Below are positions 26,350-35,021 of a stretch of 64,000 bases of DNA, piece after piece. Both the position numbers and the translations under genes were made by a program. Source of the DNA: Salinispirillum sp049115955 (GTDB lineage Bacteria; Pseudomonadota; Gammaproteobacteria; Pseudomonadales; Natronospirillaceae). Each line of letters begins with the position of its first letter. Positions within the stretch are counted from its first letter, which is position 1. Where the stretch lies: the NCBI GenBank assembly GCA_049115955.1, contig JAGDZJ010000015.1, positions 1 to 64,000 of the forward strand, written 5' to 3'. The notes below the pieces were generated by a model. It had not been told where the DNA came from. It made no database searches and saw only the letters and a program-made list of their open reading frames with translations.

Positions 26350-27642
26350 TCAGGATTCTTGTAGCGCTTTGCTCACGACTTCAAACAAAGCATCGGTATC
26401 TGACCACGCAATCTGTACTTGCGGTTCGTCTTTGCGCAGATTTTTCACCGTAAACACCTGCTGGGCTACTTCGTCATCGCCGACGATGAATCCTAGGCGC
26501 GCACCGCTTTTGTCTGCTTTTTTCATCTTCGATTTAAAACTGCCGTCACCTAGTACGGTTTGCAAACGCACATCGGGTATTGCCGTACGCAGTCGCTCGG
26601 CCAATTGCAATTTGACGTGTTCTGCATCATCGCCCATGGCCAAGAGACAAACATCAACGGTCTGCGTCACATCCGCAGGCACCACGGCCAGTGTTTCCAA
26701 CAGCAACAGTAGACGCTCTACGCCCATACCAAAACCGATGGCCGGAGTCGGCTTACCTCCCAACTGTTCAACCAGCCCGTCGTATCGCCCGCCACCCAAA
26801 ACGGTGCCTTGAGACCCGAGTGCAGAAGTCACCCATTCGAAAACCGTTTTACCGTAGTAGTCTAAGCCACGCACCAAACGTGGATTAACCTGATACGCTA
26901 CTCCGGCAGCATCCAGATATTCACACAGCTGATCGAAATGAGCACGCGACTCAGCATCGAGATAGGTAAAAAAATCGGGCGCATCATCGAGCACTTGCTG
27001 AGTTTCTGCACTTTTACTGTCCAGAATCCGCAGTGGATTCGTCTCTAAACGCCGACGCGAATCGTCATCAAGCCGCTCTTCGTGCTGACGCAGGTACGCC
27101 ACTAAATCCGTTTTGTATTGGGCACGACTGTCAGCGGTCCCCAAGGTATTCAACTGTAACGTCAGGTGCTCGGCAATGCCCAGTCGTGCCCATAGCCGGG
27201 CGGACATGATGATGATCTCAGCGTCCACATCGGGACCGGCCAGCCCAAACACTTCAGCACCGAACTGGTGGAATTGACGATAACGGCCTTTCTGCGGTCG
27301 TTCATAGCGAAACATCGGGCCGGTGTACCACAACTTCTGAATCTGATTGTGCAACAAGCCATGTTGCAACGCCGCGCGTACACAGCCCGCCGTACCTTCC
27401 GGGCGTAGCGTGATGCTCTCATCGTTACGATCGTTGAAGGTGTACATCTCTTTTTCAACGATATCGGTTACTTCACCAATGGAACGACGAAACAACGCGG
27501 TATCTTCCACCAAGGGTGTACGAATTTCGCTGTAACCGTAACTGGCGTAAAGGGCGCGCATCTGCGCTTCAGCATACTGCCATAATGGCGAGCGTTCCGG
27601 CAAAACATCATTCATGCCGCGAATGGCTTGTATCGAGTTCAC
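26350..27642 (-). CDS. hisS: Histidyl-tRNA synthetase
   Basis: Class II aminoacyl-tRNA synthetase that charges tRNA-His. Motif 1 is IRGMNDVLPERSPLW, motif 2 is TGPMFRYERPQKGRYRQFHQFG, and the histidine-specific region is VRGLDYYGKTVFEWV. Motif 3 is PAIGFGMGVERLLLLLE. The C-terminal anticodon-binding domain is present. Length 430 aa is typical. It lies 20 bp after ispG. Confidence 0.97.
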   Translation of the reverse strand: MNSIQAIRGMNDVLPERSPLWQYAEAQMRALYASYGYSEIRTPLVEDTALFRRSIGEVTDIVEKEMYTFNDRNDESITLRPEGTAGCVRAALQHGLLHNQIQKLWYTGPMFRYERPQKGRYRQFHQFGAEVFGLAGPDVDAEIIIMSARLWARLGIAEHLTLQLNTLGTADSRAQYKTDLVAYLRQHEERLDDDSRRRLETNPLRILDSKSAETQQVLDDAPDFFTYLDAESRAHFDQLCEYLDAAGVAYQVNPRLVRGLDYYGKTVFEWVTSALGSQGTVLGGGRYDGLVEQLGGKPTPAIGFGMGVERLLLLLETLAVVPADVTQTVDVCLLAMGDDAEHVKLQLAERLRTAIPDVRLQTVLGDGSFKSKMKKADKSGARLGFIVGDDEVAQQVFTVKNLRKDEPQVQIAWSDTDALFEVVSKALQES

Positions 27643-27662
27643 ATTACTTCCCGTTTATTGAA

Positions 27663-28787
27663 TTAGGTCCGCGTCTTGGCGATCAGGTTAGCGTTGGCCG
27701 CATCACGTTCAGCAATCTGCTCACGAATCATGCGTTCGAAGGTATCCACCAGCTCTTCGTTCTTTAACTTGCTGTGTGGCTCACCGTTCAAGTAAATCAG
27801 GTTGTTTGGCGAACCACCGGCCACGCCGATGTCCGCTTCTTTGGCCTCACCGGGTCCGTTGACCACACAACCAATCACGGCAACATCCAGTGGCGTCAGC
27901 ACATCTTCCAAACGCTCTTCTAAGGCATTCATAGTGCTGATCACATCGAAGTTTTGCCGCGAGCAACTGGGGCAGGCAATGAAATTGATGCCTTTATTAC
28001 GCAGTCGAAGACTTTTCAGAATATCAAAACCTACTTTGACTTCTTCCACCGGGTCGGCGGCCAGCGAAACGCGCAAGGTATCGCCAATGCCGTCCATCAA
28101 CAGCATGCCCAGACCAACGGCAGACTTGACAGTACCCGAACGCAACCCGCCCGCTTCGGTAATGCCCAAGTGCAACGGCTGGTCAATCTGGCTGGCAATC
28201 TGACGATAGGCCGCCACGGCCATAAACACGTCCGACGCCTTAAGGCTCAGTTTGTATTCTTGGAAATCCAAACGGTCTAATATGTCGATATGCCGCATGG
28301 CCGACTCAACCAGTGCCGCGGGCGTTGGCTCGCCGTATTTCTTCTGCAAATCCTTTTCTAACGAACCCGCGTTAACGCCGATCCGAATGGAGATGCCTTT
28401 ATCACGGGCCTTATCAACTACGGCGCGTACGCGATCTTCTTTACCGATGTTACCCGGATTAATGCGCAAGCAATCAACGCCCAAGTCCGCCACGCGTAAG
28501 GCAATTTTGTAGTCAAAATGAATATCGGCAATCAAGGGTGTCTGCACGCGCTGACGGATTTTCCCGAAGGCTTCCGCCGCATCCATACTGGGCACTGATA
28601 CCCGGACGATATCCACGCCCGCCGCCTCCATGCGTTGAATCTGCGCGACTGTCGCATCAACGTCACAGGTTTCCGTGTTGGTCATGCTCTGCACAGAGAT
28701 AGGCGCGTCACCACCGACGGGCACCTTACCAACCATGATCTGACGACTTTTACGCCGTGTAATCGGAGAATTCATCTGCTTATTCAT
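27663..28787 (-). CDS. ispG: 4-hydroxy-3-methylbut-2-enyl-diphosphate synthase
   Basis: Seventh step of the MEP isoprenoid pathway, using a [4Fe-4S] cluster. The TIM-barrel domain shows VGGDAPISVQSMTNT and CLRINPGNIG. The cluster ligands are in ACPSCSRQNFD and GCVVNGPGEAKEADIG. Length 374 aa fits. Together with dxs and ispA it is the third isoprenoid gene in the window. In most gammaproteobacteria rodZ lies directly upstream; here pilW ends just 3 bp away. Confidence 0.97.
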   Translation of the reverse strand: MNKQMNSPITRRKSRQIMVGKVPVGGDAPISVQSMTNTETCDVDATVAQIQRMEAAGVDIVRVSVPSMDAAEAFGKIRQRVQTPLIADIHFDYKIALRVADLGVDCLRINPGNIGKEDRVRAVVDKARDKGISIRIGVNAGSLEKDLQKKYGEPTPAALVESAMRHIDILDRLDFQEYKLSLKASDVFMAVAAYRQIASQIDQPLHLGITEAGGLRSGTVKSAVGLGMLLMDGIGDTLRVSLAADPVEEVKVGFDILKSLRLRNKGINFIACPSCSRQNFDVISTMNALEERLEDVLTPLDVAVIGCVVNGPGEAKEADIGVAGGSPNNLIYLNGEPHSKLKNEELVDTFERMIREQIAERDAANANLIAKTRT

Positions 28788-28790
28788 GCG

Positions 28791-29540
28791 TCAGTTACTT
28801 CTCAAGTAGGAACTGTTTGGAAAACGCTCTCTTAGCTGTCCCAGCAGATCGGCGTAGGCATCCTGGCGCTGCATGGCTTCAGTCACCCGAACGCCCAGTA
28901 TCAAGGACTCTTCTGTGTGCGTAACCAGCTCGCTGCTGACTAAGCTCTGAAAGCCGTCAAAATACGCCATGGCTCGACGGTTATCACCCTCGTTCAGGTA
29001 CAGGTTCGCCATGTGCCAATAAGGCATTGGGAGCATCTTATTCAATGTGATAGCACGATCAAAGTAGGTCTTGGCGCTGGCCTTGTCGTCGAGATACAAA
29101 CTCACAATGGCCAAGTCTTCAAAGGCTACCGCACGATCAAAAAAATCGGTATCGGCGACGACGGTGAGCAGTTCTTTTTGGGCTTCTTCAATACGGTTCT
29201 GACGAAACAAGAACTGGGCATAGAGGTGGCGATTCTGCGTGTCGCTGCTCATCCGCATAGACTGTTTAAAATAATCTTCGGCCAATGCCGGCTCACCTTC
29301 GCGCTGATACACCAAGGCCAACCCTAGATGTGCCGGTGCCGATTGCGCATTGAAACCCAAGGCTTCACGAAATGCTACGCGAGCTTGCGCGGCATTGTCG
29401 AATTGCAAGTGACGAAAGCCTATTTCAACATAACGCTCGGCCGACGTCTGCGCGTTGCTGTTCGGCCCGCGACTGGCGCAGGCGCTCAGCGTCAAGGCGA
29501 CCAACAACAGAATCAGTGCCCGCGTAATGGAAAGCTTCAT
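28791..29540 (-). CDS. pilW: Type IV pilus assembly lipoprotein PilW/PilF
   Basis: Outer-membrane lipoprotein (pilotin) that supports secretin assembly for type IV pili. The signal peptide ends with lipobox LSAC (Cys 20), followed by about six TPR units (AERYVEIGFRHLQFDNAAQA, APAHLGLALVYQREGEPALA, LPMPYWHMANLYLNEGDNRR). Its start overlaps the rlmN stop (ATGA). It is usually followed by rodZ, which is missing here. Confidence 0.92.
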   Translation of the reverse strand: MKLSITRALILLLVALTLSACASRGPNSNAQTSAERYVEIGFRHLQFDNAAQARVAFREALGFNAQSAPAHLGLALVYQREGEPALAEDYFKQSMRMSSDTQNRHLYAQFLFRQNRIEEAQKELLTVVADTDFFDRAVAFEDLAIVSLYLDDKASAKTYFDRAITLNKMLPMPYWHMANLYLNEGDNRRAMAYFDGFQSLVSSELVTHTEESLILGVRVTEAMQRQDAYADLLGQLRERFPNSSYLRSN

Positions 29541-30697
29541 GCTCGTTTACCCCGGTTTTTTGCCAAATCCGCCGCTGTGCTGCCAATTTCAACCGCTTTA
29601 ATGAAGCGTTCACTGCGGCGCGTCAGGTCTTCCACTTTACCCACTAACTGGCCACAGGCAGCATCAATATCGTCTCCGCGTGTCTTACGCGTCGTCACAT
29701 TGTACCCGGCCGCCATCAGCACATCGCGGAACCGGTGCACACGGTTGTTACTTGGACGCTCATAGCCCGAGTTCGGGAACGGATTAAACGGGATAAGGTT
29801 AATTTTACACGGTGTACCGCGCAACAAGTCAGCCAGTTCATGCGCCAGCTCCGGCGTGTCATTAACACCACTCATCATGGTGTATTCAACAGTCAGCACC
29901 CGCTTGTCGCTCAATTTGGATAGGTACTGATTGCAAGCGTCCAAGGTATCGGCGATGCCATACTTCTTGTTGACGGGTACCAGTTGATCGCGCAGCGGAT
30001 CGTTCGGCGCATGCAATGACAACGCCAAGCTCACATCCGTATGTTCAGCCAACTGTCGTATGGCGGGCACAACGCCCGACGTACTGAGCGTAACGCGACG
30101 CTTAGAAATACCGTACGCGTTGTCTTCCATCATCAGGTTCATGGCGGCAATGACGTTATCAAAATTCAGTAACGGCTCACCCATACCCATCATCACCACA
30201 TTGGTGATGCGGCGTTCACGCTTCCCTGACAAATCATCAAAAGCTTTGGCAGCGACCCACACCTGGCCAATGATTTCCGCTGCGGACAGGTCGCGATTAA
30301 AGCCTTGCTTGCCGGTCGAACAAAAGGAGCAGTCCAGCGCGCAGCCGATTTGTGATGATACACACAGGGTGCCACGACGCTCTTCTGGAATGTATACGGT
30401 TTCAATGGAGGACCCGCCGGGCAGACGCATAACCCACTTACGGGTACCGTCTTTCGCCGTGGCATCATAAACCACTTCTGGCACCGTCAATACCGAGGTC
30501 GCTTTGAGTTTCTCGCGGAGCGCTTTGGACAGATCAGTCATTTGGTCAATATCGGTCACGCCACGGGCGTGTATCCACTTCAACACTTGAGTGGCCCGAA
30601 AGGGTTTTTCACCCATGCCAACAAAATGCGCTTCAAGCTGCGCACGTGTCATGCCGAGCAAATTGATGCTGTGCTGTTCCACTACAAGCTGTTCCAC
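29537..30697 (-). CDS. rlmN: 23S rRNA/tRNA adenine-C2 methyltransferase RlmN
   Basis: Radical-SAM enzyme that methylates A2503 of 23S rRNA and A37 of some tRNAs. The radical-SAM triad is in CALDCSFCSTGKQGFNRDLS. VVMMGMGEPLLNFDNVIAAM, SLHAPND and the second catalytic cysteine in DAACGQLVGK are visible. The start is GTG at 30697 with AAGG nine bases upstream. Length 386 aa is typical. It heads the run towards der and is followed by pilW with a 4-bp overlap. Confidence 0.96.
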   Translation of the reverse strand: MEQLVVEQHSINLLGMTRAQLEAHFVGMGEKPFRATQVLKWIHARGVTDIDQMTDLSKALREKLKATSVLTVPEVVYDATAKDGTRKWVMRLPGGSSIETVYIPEERRGTLCVSSQIGCALDCSFCSTGKQGFNRDLSAAEIIGQVWVAAKAFDDLSGKRERRITNVVMMGMGEPLLNFDNVIAAMNLMMEDNAYGISKRRVTLSTSGVVPAIRQLAEHTDVSLALSLHAPNDPLRDQLVPVNKKYGIADTLDACNQYLSKLSDKRVLTVEYTMMSGVNDTPELAHELADLLRGTPCKINLIPFNPFPNSGYERPSNNRVHRFRDVLMAAGYNVTTRKTRGDDIDAACGQLVGKVEDLTRRSERFIKAVEIGSTAADLAKNRGKRA

Positions 30698-30745
30698 TGC
30701 GAAAGACCTTCTGTGCGGATACGATTCTCCGCCATCTTATGACAT

Positions 30746-30766
30746 AAAAGGGGAGCAATGCTCCCC
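30746..30766 (-). terminator. Terminator of ndk
   Basis: GGGGAGC (30750-30756) and GCTCCCC (30760-30766) form a 7-bp stem with a 3-nt loop, followed on the minus strand by TTTT. It lies between the ndk stop and the rlmN start, so ndk is transcribed separately. Confidence 0.8.
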
Positions 30767-30874
30767 ATAAAAGAACCTAACAAAACTCTTTTACCCAATT
30801 CGGCGTGACCACAATGCCGGCTATTCGGGGTTGAGATTTCGTAACGTCCCTACAATTTACTGCATCGGCTGCGC

Positions 30875-31303
30875 TTACGCGCGGCTGAAGATTTCTTTCG
30901 CGCTGAAGAAAATAGCGATCTCACGTGCTGCAGAAGCAGGCGCGTCAGAACCGTGTACCGCATTGGCCGACACTTCTTCTGCGAAATCAGCACGAATAGT
31001 GCCTGGCGCCGCTTCTTTAGGGTTAGTTGCGCCCATGATGTCACGGTTCGCAGCAATAGCGTTTTCACCTTCCAGAACCTGAACCATCACTGGGCCAGAG
31101 GTCATGAAGCTGACCAACTCACCAAAGAAAGGACGCTCTTTGTGTTCAGCATAAAACTCGCCTGCCAGCTCTTCTGACATGTGAATCATTTTCGCAGCAA
31201 CGATTTTCAGACCTGCTTTTTCGAAGCGGCTGTAGATCTCGCCGATCACGTTTTTGCCAACTGCATCGGGCTTAACGATCGAGAAAGTTTGCTCAATAGC
31301 CAT
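30875..31303 (-). CDS. ndk: Nucleoside diphosphate kinase
   Basis: Balances NTP and dNTP pools by gamma-phosphate transfer through a phosphohistidine. MAIEQTFSIVKPDAVGKNVI is the family start. The catalytic histidine is in NAVHGSDAPASAAREIAIFF, and 142 aa is normal. ATG at 31303 is preceded by GGAAG; longer readings upstream are not family-like. Position before rlmN-pilW is conserved in gammaproteobacteria. Confidence 0.97.
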   Translation of the reverse strand: MAIEQTFSIVKPDAVGKNVIGEIYSRFEKAGLKIVAAKMIHMSEELAGEFYAEHKERPFFGELVSFMTSGPVMVQVLEGENAIAANRDIMGATNPKEAAPGTIRADFAEEVSANAVHGSDAPASAAREIAIFFSAKEIFSRA

Positions 31304-31590
31304 GTTTTTATCTTCCAGAAGGGTTAGAAATTTGGAGCGCAGATTATACAGGCTGCAGTAGCGTAACTCCATGTATTCACGCTGCCTTTGCGGAATTTTT
31401 CAGTGAGCTTAGCGTAAACCGGCGTAGCAATGCCTTTGCCACAGGGCACGGAAATTGCTGTAGAGAGGCATAGTGTCAAGAATTCGGCAAGATGAGACCC
31501 TTTTTACCGACGCTGATGCAAACCCAAACATGGCGAAAAACGCGCTATTGGGCTAAATATTCATACACCACCCAGATAAGGAATCGCCTC

Positions 31591-32964
31591 ATGCGCGCTG
31601 CTGTCCTTTTACTTCTGACCCAATTGGTATTCGGTGGGTTCGCTATGGCACAAACCCAAAGCCAACCCAATACGCTACTGGCGACTCGCATCGACCGATC
31701 TGCGGTCGCTCAACATGCGGCCTTTCGGCAAGTGACCAGCGAAGCGATTAACGCCTTGCAACTCTATCAGGTCAGTCCTATTCGGCCGAACCTGGATTGG
31801 AGTGCCACAGCCGATCGCGAAGCTTTGCTCGCTTCTGGCGCATCCGCCGGTTTGGCGGTGGTTGTCACAGCAGAGTTGATCTTCCCGCGCCGCCGGACCG
31901 CGCAAGTCAATGTTTCCTTCATCAACGCACGTGGCGGCGACACCATTGCCAATCGCTCACTGGATTTTCGCTACAACACCTACGACGGCCTGATTGCACA
32001 AATAGAATATGAACTGGAGCGCGACCTGAAACGGCAATTCCGCCAGTTGGGCCAAGTGGTCAGTACCGAAGGCGGTCGCGTGTTCTTTGATTTGGGACTG
32101 AGCGCGAACATCCAGCCCGGCGAAGTGTTTCGGGTCTATCAACGCGGTGCCGAAGTGACCACCTCTACGGGTGAGTCCTACGGATATCTGGATGACCAGA
32201 CAGGGGTCATTGTGGTTACCGAAGTCACCAATATTTATGCCATTGCTGAAGTCATGCTCGGGCAACGCAGCATTCGCTCCGGACATTGGGTAGAACGTCT
32301 ACCGGGCACCGCAGCCGACTATCGCGGTGAAGTACTGTCTAAGCTCGACAACCAAGTCGCCATCAATCTGGGTGCACGCAGCGGCGTGAGCGAAGGCGCT
32401 GAATTTGCAGTATACAAAGATCTGAAGCCAATTAACGACGACAGCTCCTTCCGCGTCGAAGTGGGGCGCATTCGCATCACCGAGGTTCGTGACGCCTACG
32501 CACGCGGCATCATTGCCCGCTCTAACCATTATGAATTGGCCAATGGCATCATTCAGGAAGGCGACGTTATTGAAGAAGTGCCAAGGTCTGGCAGCGTGCA
32601 ATTAACCGTTGGCCGCCTATCAACGGGCATCATTGGTGATGCGCAATCGTCAGTCTACAATGCGGGCATTCGACTCGAAAGCCCTGGCAATTTAGACATT
32701 TTCTACCGCCTCTCGGGCGGCTACGGCGACACCTATTACGCGGCTGTCGGTGCGATGGTGGCCATCAACCACTCTGAAAGCTTCTTCTACGGCATTGATG
32801 GTGTATGGAATGAAAGCTGGGGCACCAACCTGTTTATGTCTGTCAACGTGCCTACCCCTTTTCAGCGCTATGTGCAGTTGTACACAGAGGTGGGTTACCT
32901 GATCGGCACGAACGTGGATCTTAACGGTCTGAATATTAACCTGGGTTTGAACCTCAGCCTTTAG
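31591..32964 (+). CDS. Exported protein with two FlgT-C-like repeats
   Basis: A 457-aa protein I cannot name. A signal peptide (RAAVLLLLTQLVFGGFAMAQ) is followed by an alpha/beta region (about 25-165) recalling the TolB N-terminal or FlgT middle fold. Two similar ~85-residue units come next: VFFDLGLSANIQPGEVFRVY...GVIVVTEV and VAINLGARSGVSEGAEFAVY...GRIRITEV. These resemble the FlgT C-terminal SH3-like domain. The last ~100 residues are alternating aromatic strands (FYRLSGGYGDTYYAAVGAMV) ending LNINLGLNLSL, as in small beta-barrels. An outer-membrane location is inferred. ATG at 31591 has AAGGA upstream. Monocistronic, with a terminator. Confidence 0.7.
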   Translation: MRAAVLLLLTQLVFGGFAMAQTQSQPNTLLATRIDRSAVAQHAAFRQVTSEAINALQLYQVSPIRPNLDWSATADREALLASGASAGLAVVVTAELIFPRRRTAQVNVSFINARGGDTIANRSLDFRYNTYDGLIAQIEYELERDLKRQFRQLGQVVSTEGGRVFFDLGLSANIQPGEVFRVYQRGAEVTTSTGESYGYLDDQTGVIVVTEVTNIYAIAEVMLGQRSIRSGHWVERLPGTAADYRGEVLSKLDNQVAINLGARSGVSEGAEFAVYKDLKPINDDSSFRVEVGRIRITEVRDAYARGIIARSNHYELANGIIQEGDVIEEVPRSGSVQLTVGRLSTGIIGDAQSSVYNAGIRLESPGNLDIFYRLSGGYGDTYYAAVGAMVAINHSESFFYGIDGVWNESWGTNLFMSVNVPTPFQRYVQLYTEVGYLIGTNVDLNGLNINLGLNLSL

Positions 32965-32977
32965 TGCTTTCCTATTC

Positions 32978-33012
32978 AGGCGGGGTACAGTAGCTACCCC
33001 GCCTCCTTTATT
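32978..33012 (+). terminator. Terminator after the exported protein
   Basis: AGGCGGGGTA (32978-32987) and TACCCCGCCT (32995-33004) form a perfect 10-bp stem with a 7-nt loop, followed by CCTTTATT. It lies in the 49-bp convergent gap before the HNH gene. Confidence 0.75.
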
Positions 33013-33013
33013 C

Positions 33014-33568
33014 TCATGCTGCCCACTGGCGCTTACCTGAGAAACGACGCTGCAAGTATTCCATCTGATCACCACGAATGTGGCGATTGGCTAAATACAT
33101 AAACTCAAACAAGTTTGGTTTAAAGGGTACTGCCAACAATGGCATACCCGCCTGCTCCGGTGTACGCCCACCCTTATGTTGATTACATCCCCGACAAGCC
33201 GTCACGACGTTAGTCCAGTGATCATGCCCGCCTTGCACGCGTGGTATCACGTGATCGCGCGTCAGCATAGCCGGTTGGTGAATGGTGCCGCAGTACAGGC
33301 ACATATGATGATCGCGTCGGAACAACACAGGGTTGGTCAGATGAGGGACGGCAGCGTCCGCCGGGTGATCACCGCTGCAAGCGACGATGGGTGCAATATC
33401 AAGAAATGATTGGCGGCCCGAGCGGCCTATACCACCATGCATGCGTATTAACGTGTCACCCAAGCTCCACAACACCTGCTCGCGGGCGTATAAAGTTGCA
33501 GCGCATTCCCGGCTTAACCAGGCAATAGGCAGCCCACTTTTAGTAAGACGCATGATACGGTCCGGCAT
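33014..33568 (-). CDS. HNH endonuclease
   Basis: A 184-aa HNH nuclease. The N-terminal ~100 residues are of unknown role. The HNH core is CLYCG...TRDHVIPRVQGGHDHWTNVV...CRGCNQHKGGRTP, with two CxxC zinc pairs and the catalytic DH, N and H residues. It is the stand-alone chromosomal type, with no restriction methylase or phage genes nearby. The C-terminal GDQMEYLQRRF is helical. ATG at 33568 is preceded by GAGAGGA. Confidence 0.8.
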   Translation of the reverse strand: MPDRIMRLTKSGLPIAWLSRECAATLYAREQVLWSLGDTLIRMHGGIGRSGRQSFLDIAPIVACSGDHPADAAVPHLTNPVLFRRDHHMCLYCGTIHQPAMLTRDHVIPRVQGGHDHWTNVVTACRGCNQHKGGRTPEQAGMPLLAVPFKPNLFEFMYLANRHIRGDQMEYLQRRFSGKRQWAA

Positions 33569-33717
33569 GGCTAATCCTCTCGCTTCACAACTCACGTTAC
33601 AATTTTCTACGCAGAACACTTATTATTTTTATAGCATGCTTGTGTACAAATTGTGAACATCCTAGGCGTTCGTCACTCAGACGTGAATATGCAGGGCACT
33701 GGCAACTGCTCCTCGGC

Positions 33718-33816
33718 AATCGCTCCTGCATTGCTCTAACTCCGGCATCCATGCCGTCGTGCGTTGCCAGCATATATGGCTAGGACGGCCAGTATGCCGG
33801 GAATGCAGGAGCAATT
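33718..33816. repeat. Long nested imperfect hairpin
   Basis: The outer arms AATCGCTCCTGCATT (33718-33732) and AATGCAGGAGCAATT (33802-33816) pair at 14 of 15 positions. Inside, CCGGCAT/ATGCCGG, GCCGTC/GACGGC and GCCA/TGGC nest in order around a short ATATA-containing loop. The whole can fold into one ~99-nt branched-free stem. It could be a short mobile repeat (REP- or MITE-like) or a structured RNA. Confidence 0.55.
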
Positions 33817-33839
33817 CCCGGCCCGCCCATCATTGGGCA

Positions 33840-33867
33840 TAAAAAAAGGCCAGCCGGGCGGCTGGCC
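33840..33867 (-). terminator. Terminator after the DUF4864 gene
   Basis: GGCCAGCC (33848-33855) and GGCTGGCC (33860-33867) form an 8-bp stem with a 4-nt loop. It is followed on the minus strand by seven T. It lies 53 bp beyond the stop at 33921. Confidence 0.85.
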
Positions 33868-33920
33868 ACAGGGGAACGAACAAAAGCCGCTTGCTTCCAC
33901 GACCATTGTTCATACAACAC

Positions 33921-34328
33921 TTACAGCACTTGCTGCTGTGACCGCAAAATAGCAACGCCATCAATGCGCCATGACCCATCTACCGCGATCAGGCTATACA
34001 CGGCACGCCACCCTCGACCTTGACCGTCGACCAAGGATACTTCCTGAAACATTTGATCGGTAGAAATCACTACCGGCTCGACGAACGCAAGATGGCGCGG
34101 CTTGTATAAGGCAGGGTACTGCGCTCGTACCATGCGCGCGAACCGCTCCGCGTCACCAAACTGTTCTCTAATACCATCGGCTGCGTAAGAAAATGCATGT
34201 TCAGCATTATCATCAGAGAAGGCTTGTAGCTGTGCACGGATAACCACCTGTGCACTTTCCGGCGCTTGCGCGATTGCGGTCATTGGCCACACCAGAGCAA
34301 GAACCAAACACCACCCAACTGCTCGCAT
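33921..34328 (-). CDS. DUF4864-like exported protein
   Basis: A 135-aa protein with a signal peptide (RAVGWCLVLALVWPMTAIAQA). The mature domain VIRAQLQAFSDDNAEHAFSY...GDAERFARMVRAQYPALYKP...VDGSWRIDGVAIL looks like the NTF2-like DUF4864 family. That family has no assigned function. ATG at 34328 has AGGAGGG upstream. Monocistronic with a strong terminator. Periplasmic location is inferred. Confidence 0.75.
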   Translation of the reverse strand: MRAVGWCLVLALVWPMTAIAQAPESAQVVIRAQLQAFSDDNAEHAFSYAADGIREQFGDAERFARMVRAQYPALYKPRHLAFVEPVVISTDQMFQEVSLVDGQGRGWRAVYSLIAVDGSWRIDGVAILRSQQQVL

Positions 34329-34435
34329 GAGACTACCCTCCTATTTGGAGCTGTCTTATGCTTAAGTTTACGTGCTGGTAGAAAAACGGATCAGGTATTT
34401 TGGTTATTTTTTGTACGGAGCATAGCAAGACGGCA

Positions 34436-34454
34436 CGAGCCACGGTGTGGCTCG
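34436..34454 (-). terminator. Possible terminator of the GNAT gene
   Basis: CGAGCCAC and GTGGCTCG form an 8-bp stem with a 3-nt loop 19 bp beyond the acetyltransferase stop. No T run follows, so the call is weak. Confidence 0.4.
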
Positions 34455-34472
34455 ACCAACAACGGGTTTCGA

Positions 34473-34892
34473 CTAGATCGCGACGCTAAGCTCAGCACGC
34501 CAGTAGCTGACCGGGCCTTTATTGAAGGACTCGCCGACCGGCACAAAACCGAACCGTTCATAAAAGGGCATAGCCGCAGCGCGTGCATGACACCACAAGG
34601 TGGTCGTCTTCAAACGCGGCAGTTCCGCGATGATGTGCTCCAGCATTTGCGTGCCAAGACCTAGGTGCTGGTAATCGGGCAAGGTAGCAAACTTGCGCAG
34701 CCGGGCAACACCCTCACCATCAGGAAACAACGAGGCAACACAGACCAAACGGTCATCAACGTAACCACCAAAATGGTGCCCAACGGCATCGTCTTCTAAC
34801 ATACAGTGACTGATCGGCTGGTCTGGCCAGAGAACAAACTGACGAATGGGCCAAGTGTCTTCTGCTTGAATAGGGGTGATACGAAGATCCAA
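34473..34892 (-). CDS. GNAT-family N-acetyltransferase
   Basis: A 139-aa single-domain acetyltransferase. VARLRKFATLPDYQHLGLGTQMLEHI contains the acetyl-CoA pyrophosphate loop (Q-x-x-G-x-G/L form), followed by HARAAAMPFYERFGFVPVGE. The substrate is unknown. Start: TTG at 34892 with GAGGT eight bases upstream gives MDLRITPIQ. Another TTG at 34907 would add five residues; no ATG is suitably placed. Confidence 0.85.
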   Translation of the reverse strand: MDLRITPIQAEDTWPIRQFVLWPDQPISHCMLEDDAVGHHFGGYVDDRLVCVASLFPDGEGVARLRKFATLPDYQHLGLGTQMLEHIIAELPRLKTTTLWCHARAAAMPFYERFGFVPVGESFNKGPVSYWRAELSVAI

Positions 34893-35021
34893 CGTGCTGC
34901 ACCTCAATGGCTGTTCAGATGCCCTGAAAATGACGAATCTTTTTACAGGGGGCGCGCAGTTTATACGGTTTTTTGGGTGCTGTCGCGTGATTTATGCAGC
35001 CTTAGCTTTAATGTGGTGCAG

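Larger units (their letters stand above)
33569..33920. other. Gene-free gap with a nested inverted repeat and terminator
   Basis: 352 bp between the HNH and DUF4864 genes with no credible coding sequence. It holds the nested hairpin at 33718-33816, a small GCCCA/TGGGC repeat near 33825-33838, the terminator of the DUF4864 gene, and the HNH promoter, which I cannot locate precisely. Confidence 0.8.
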
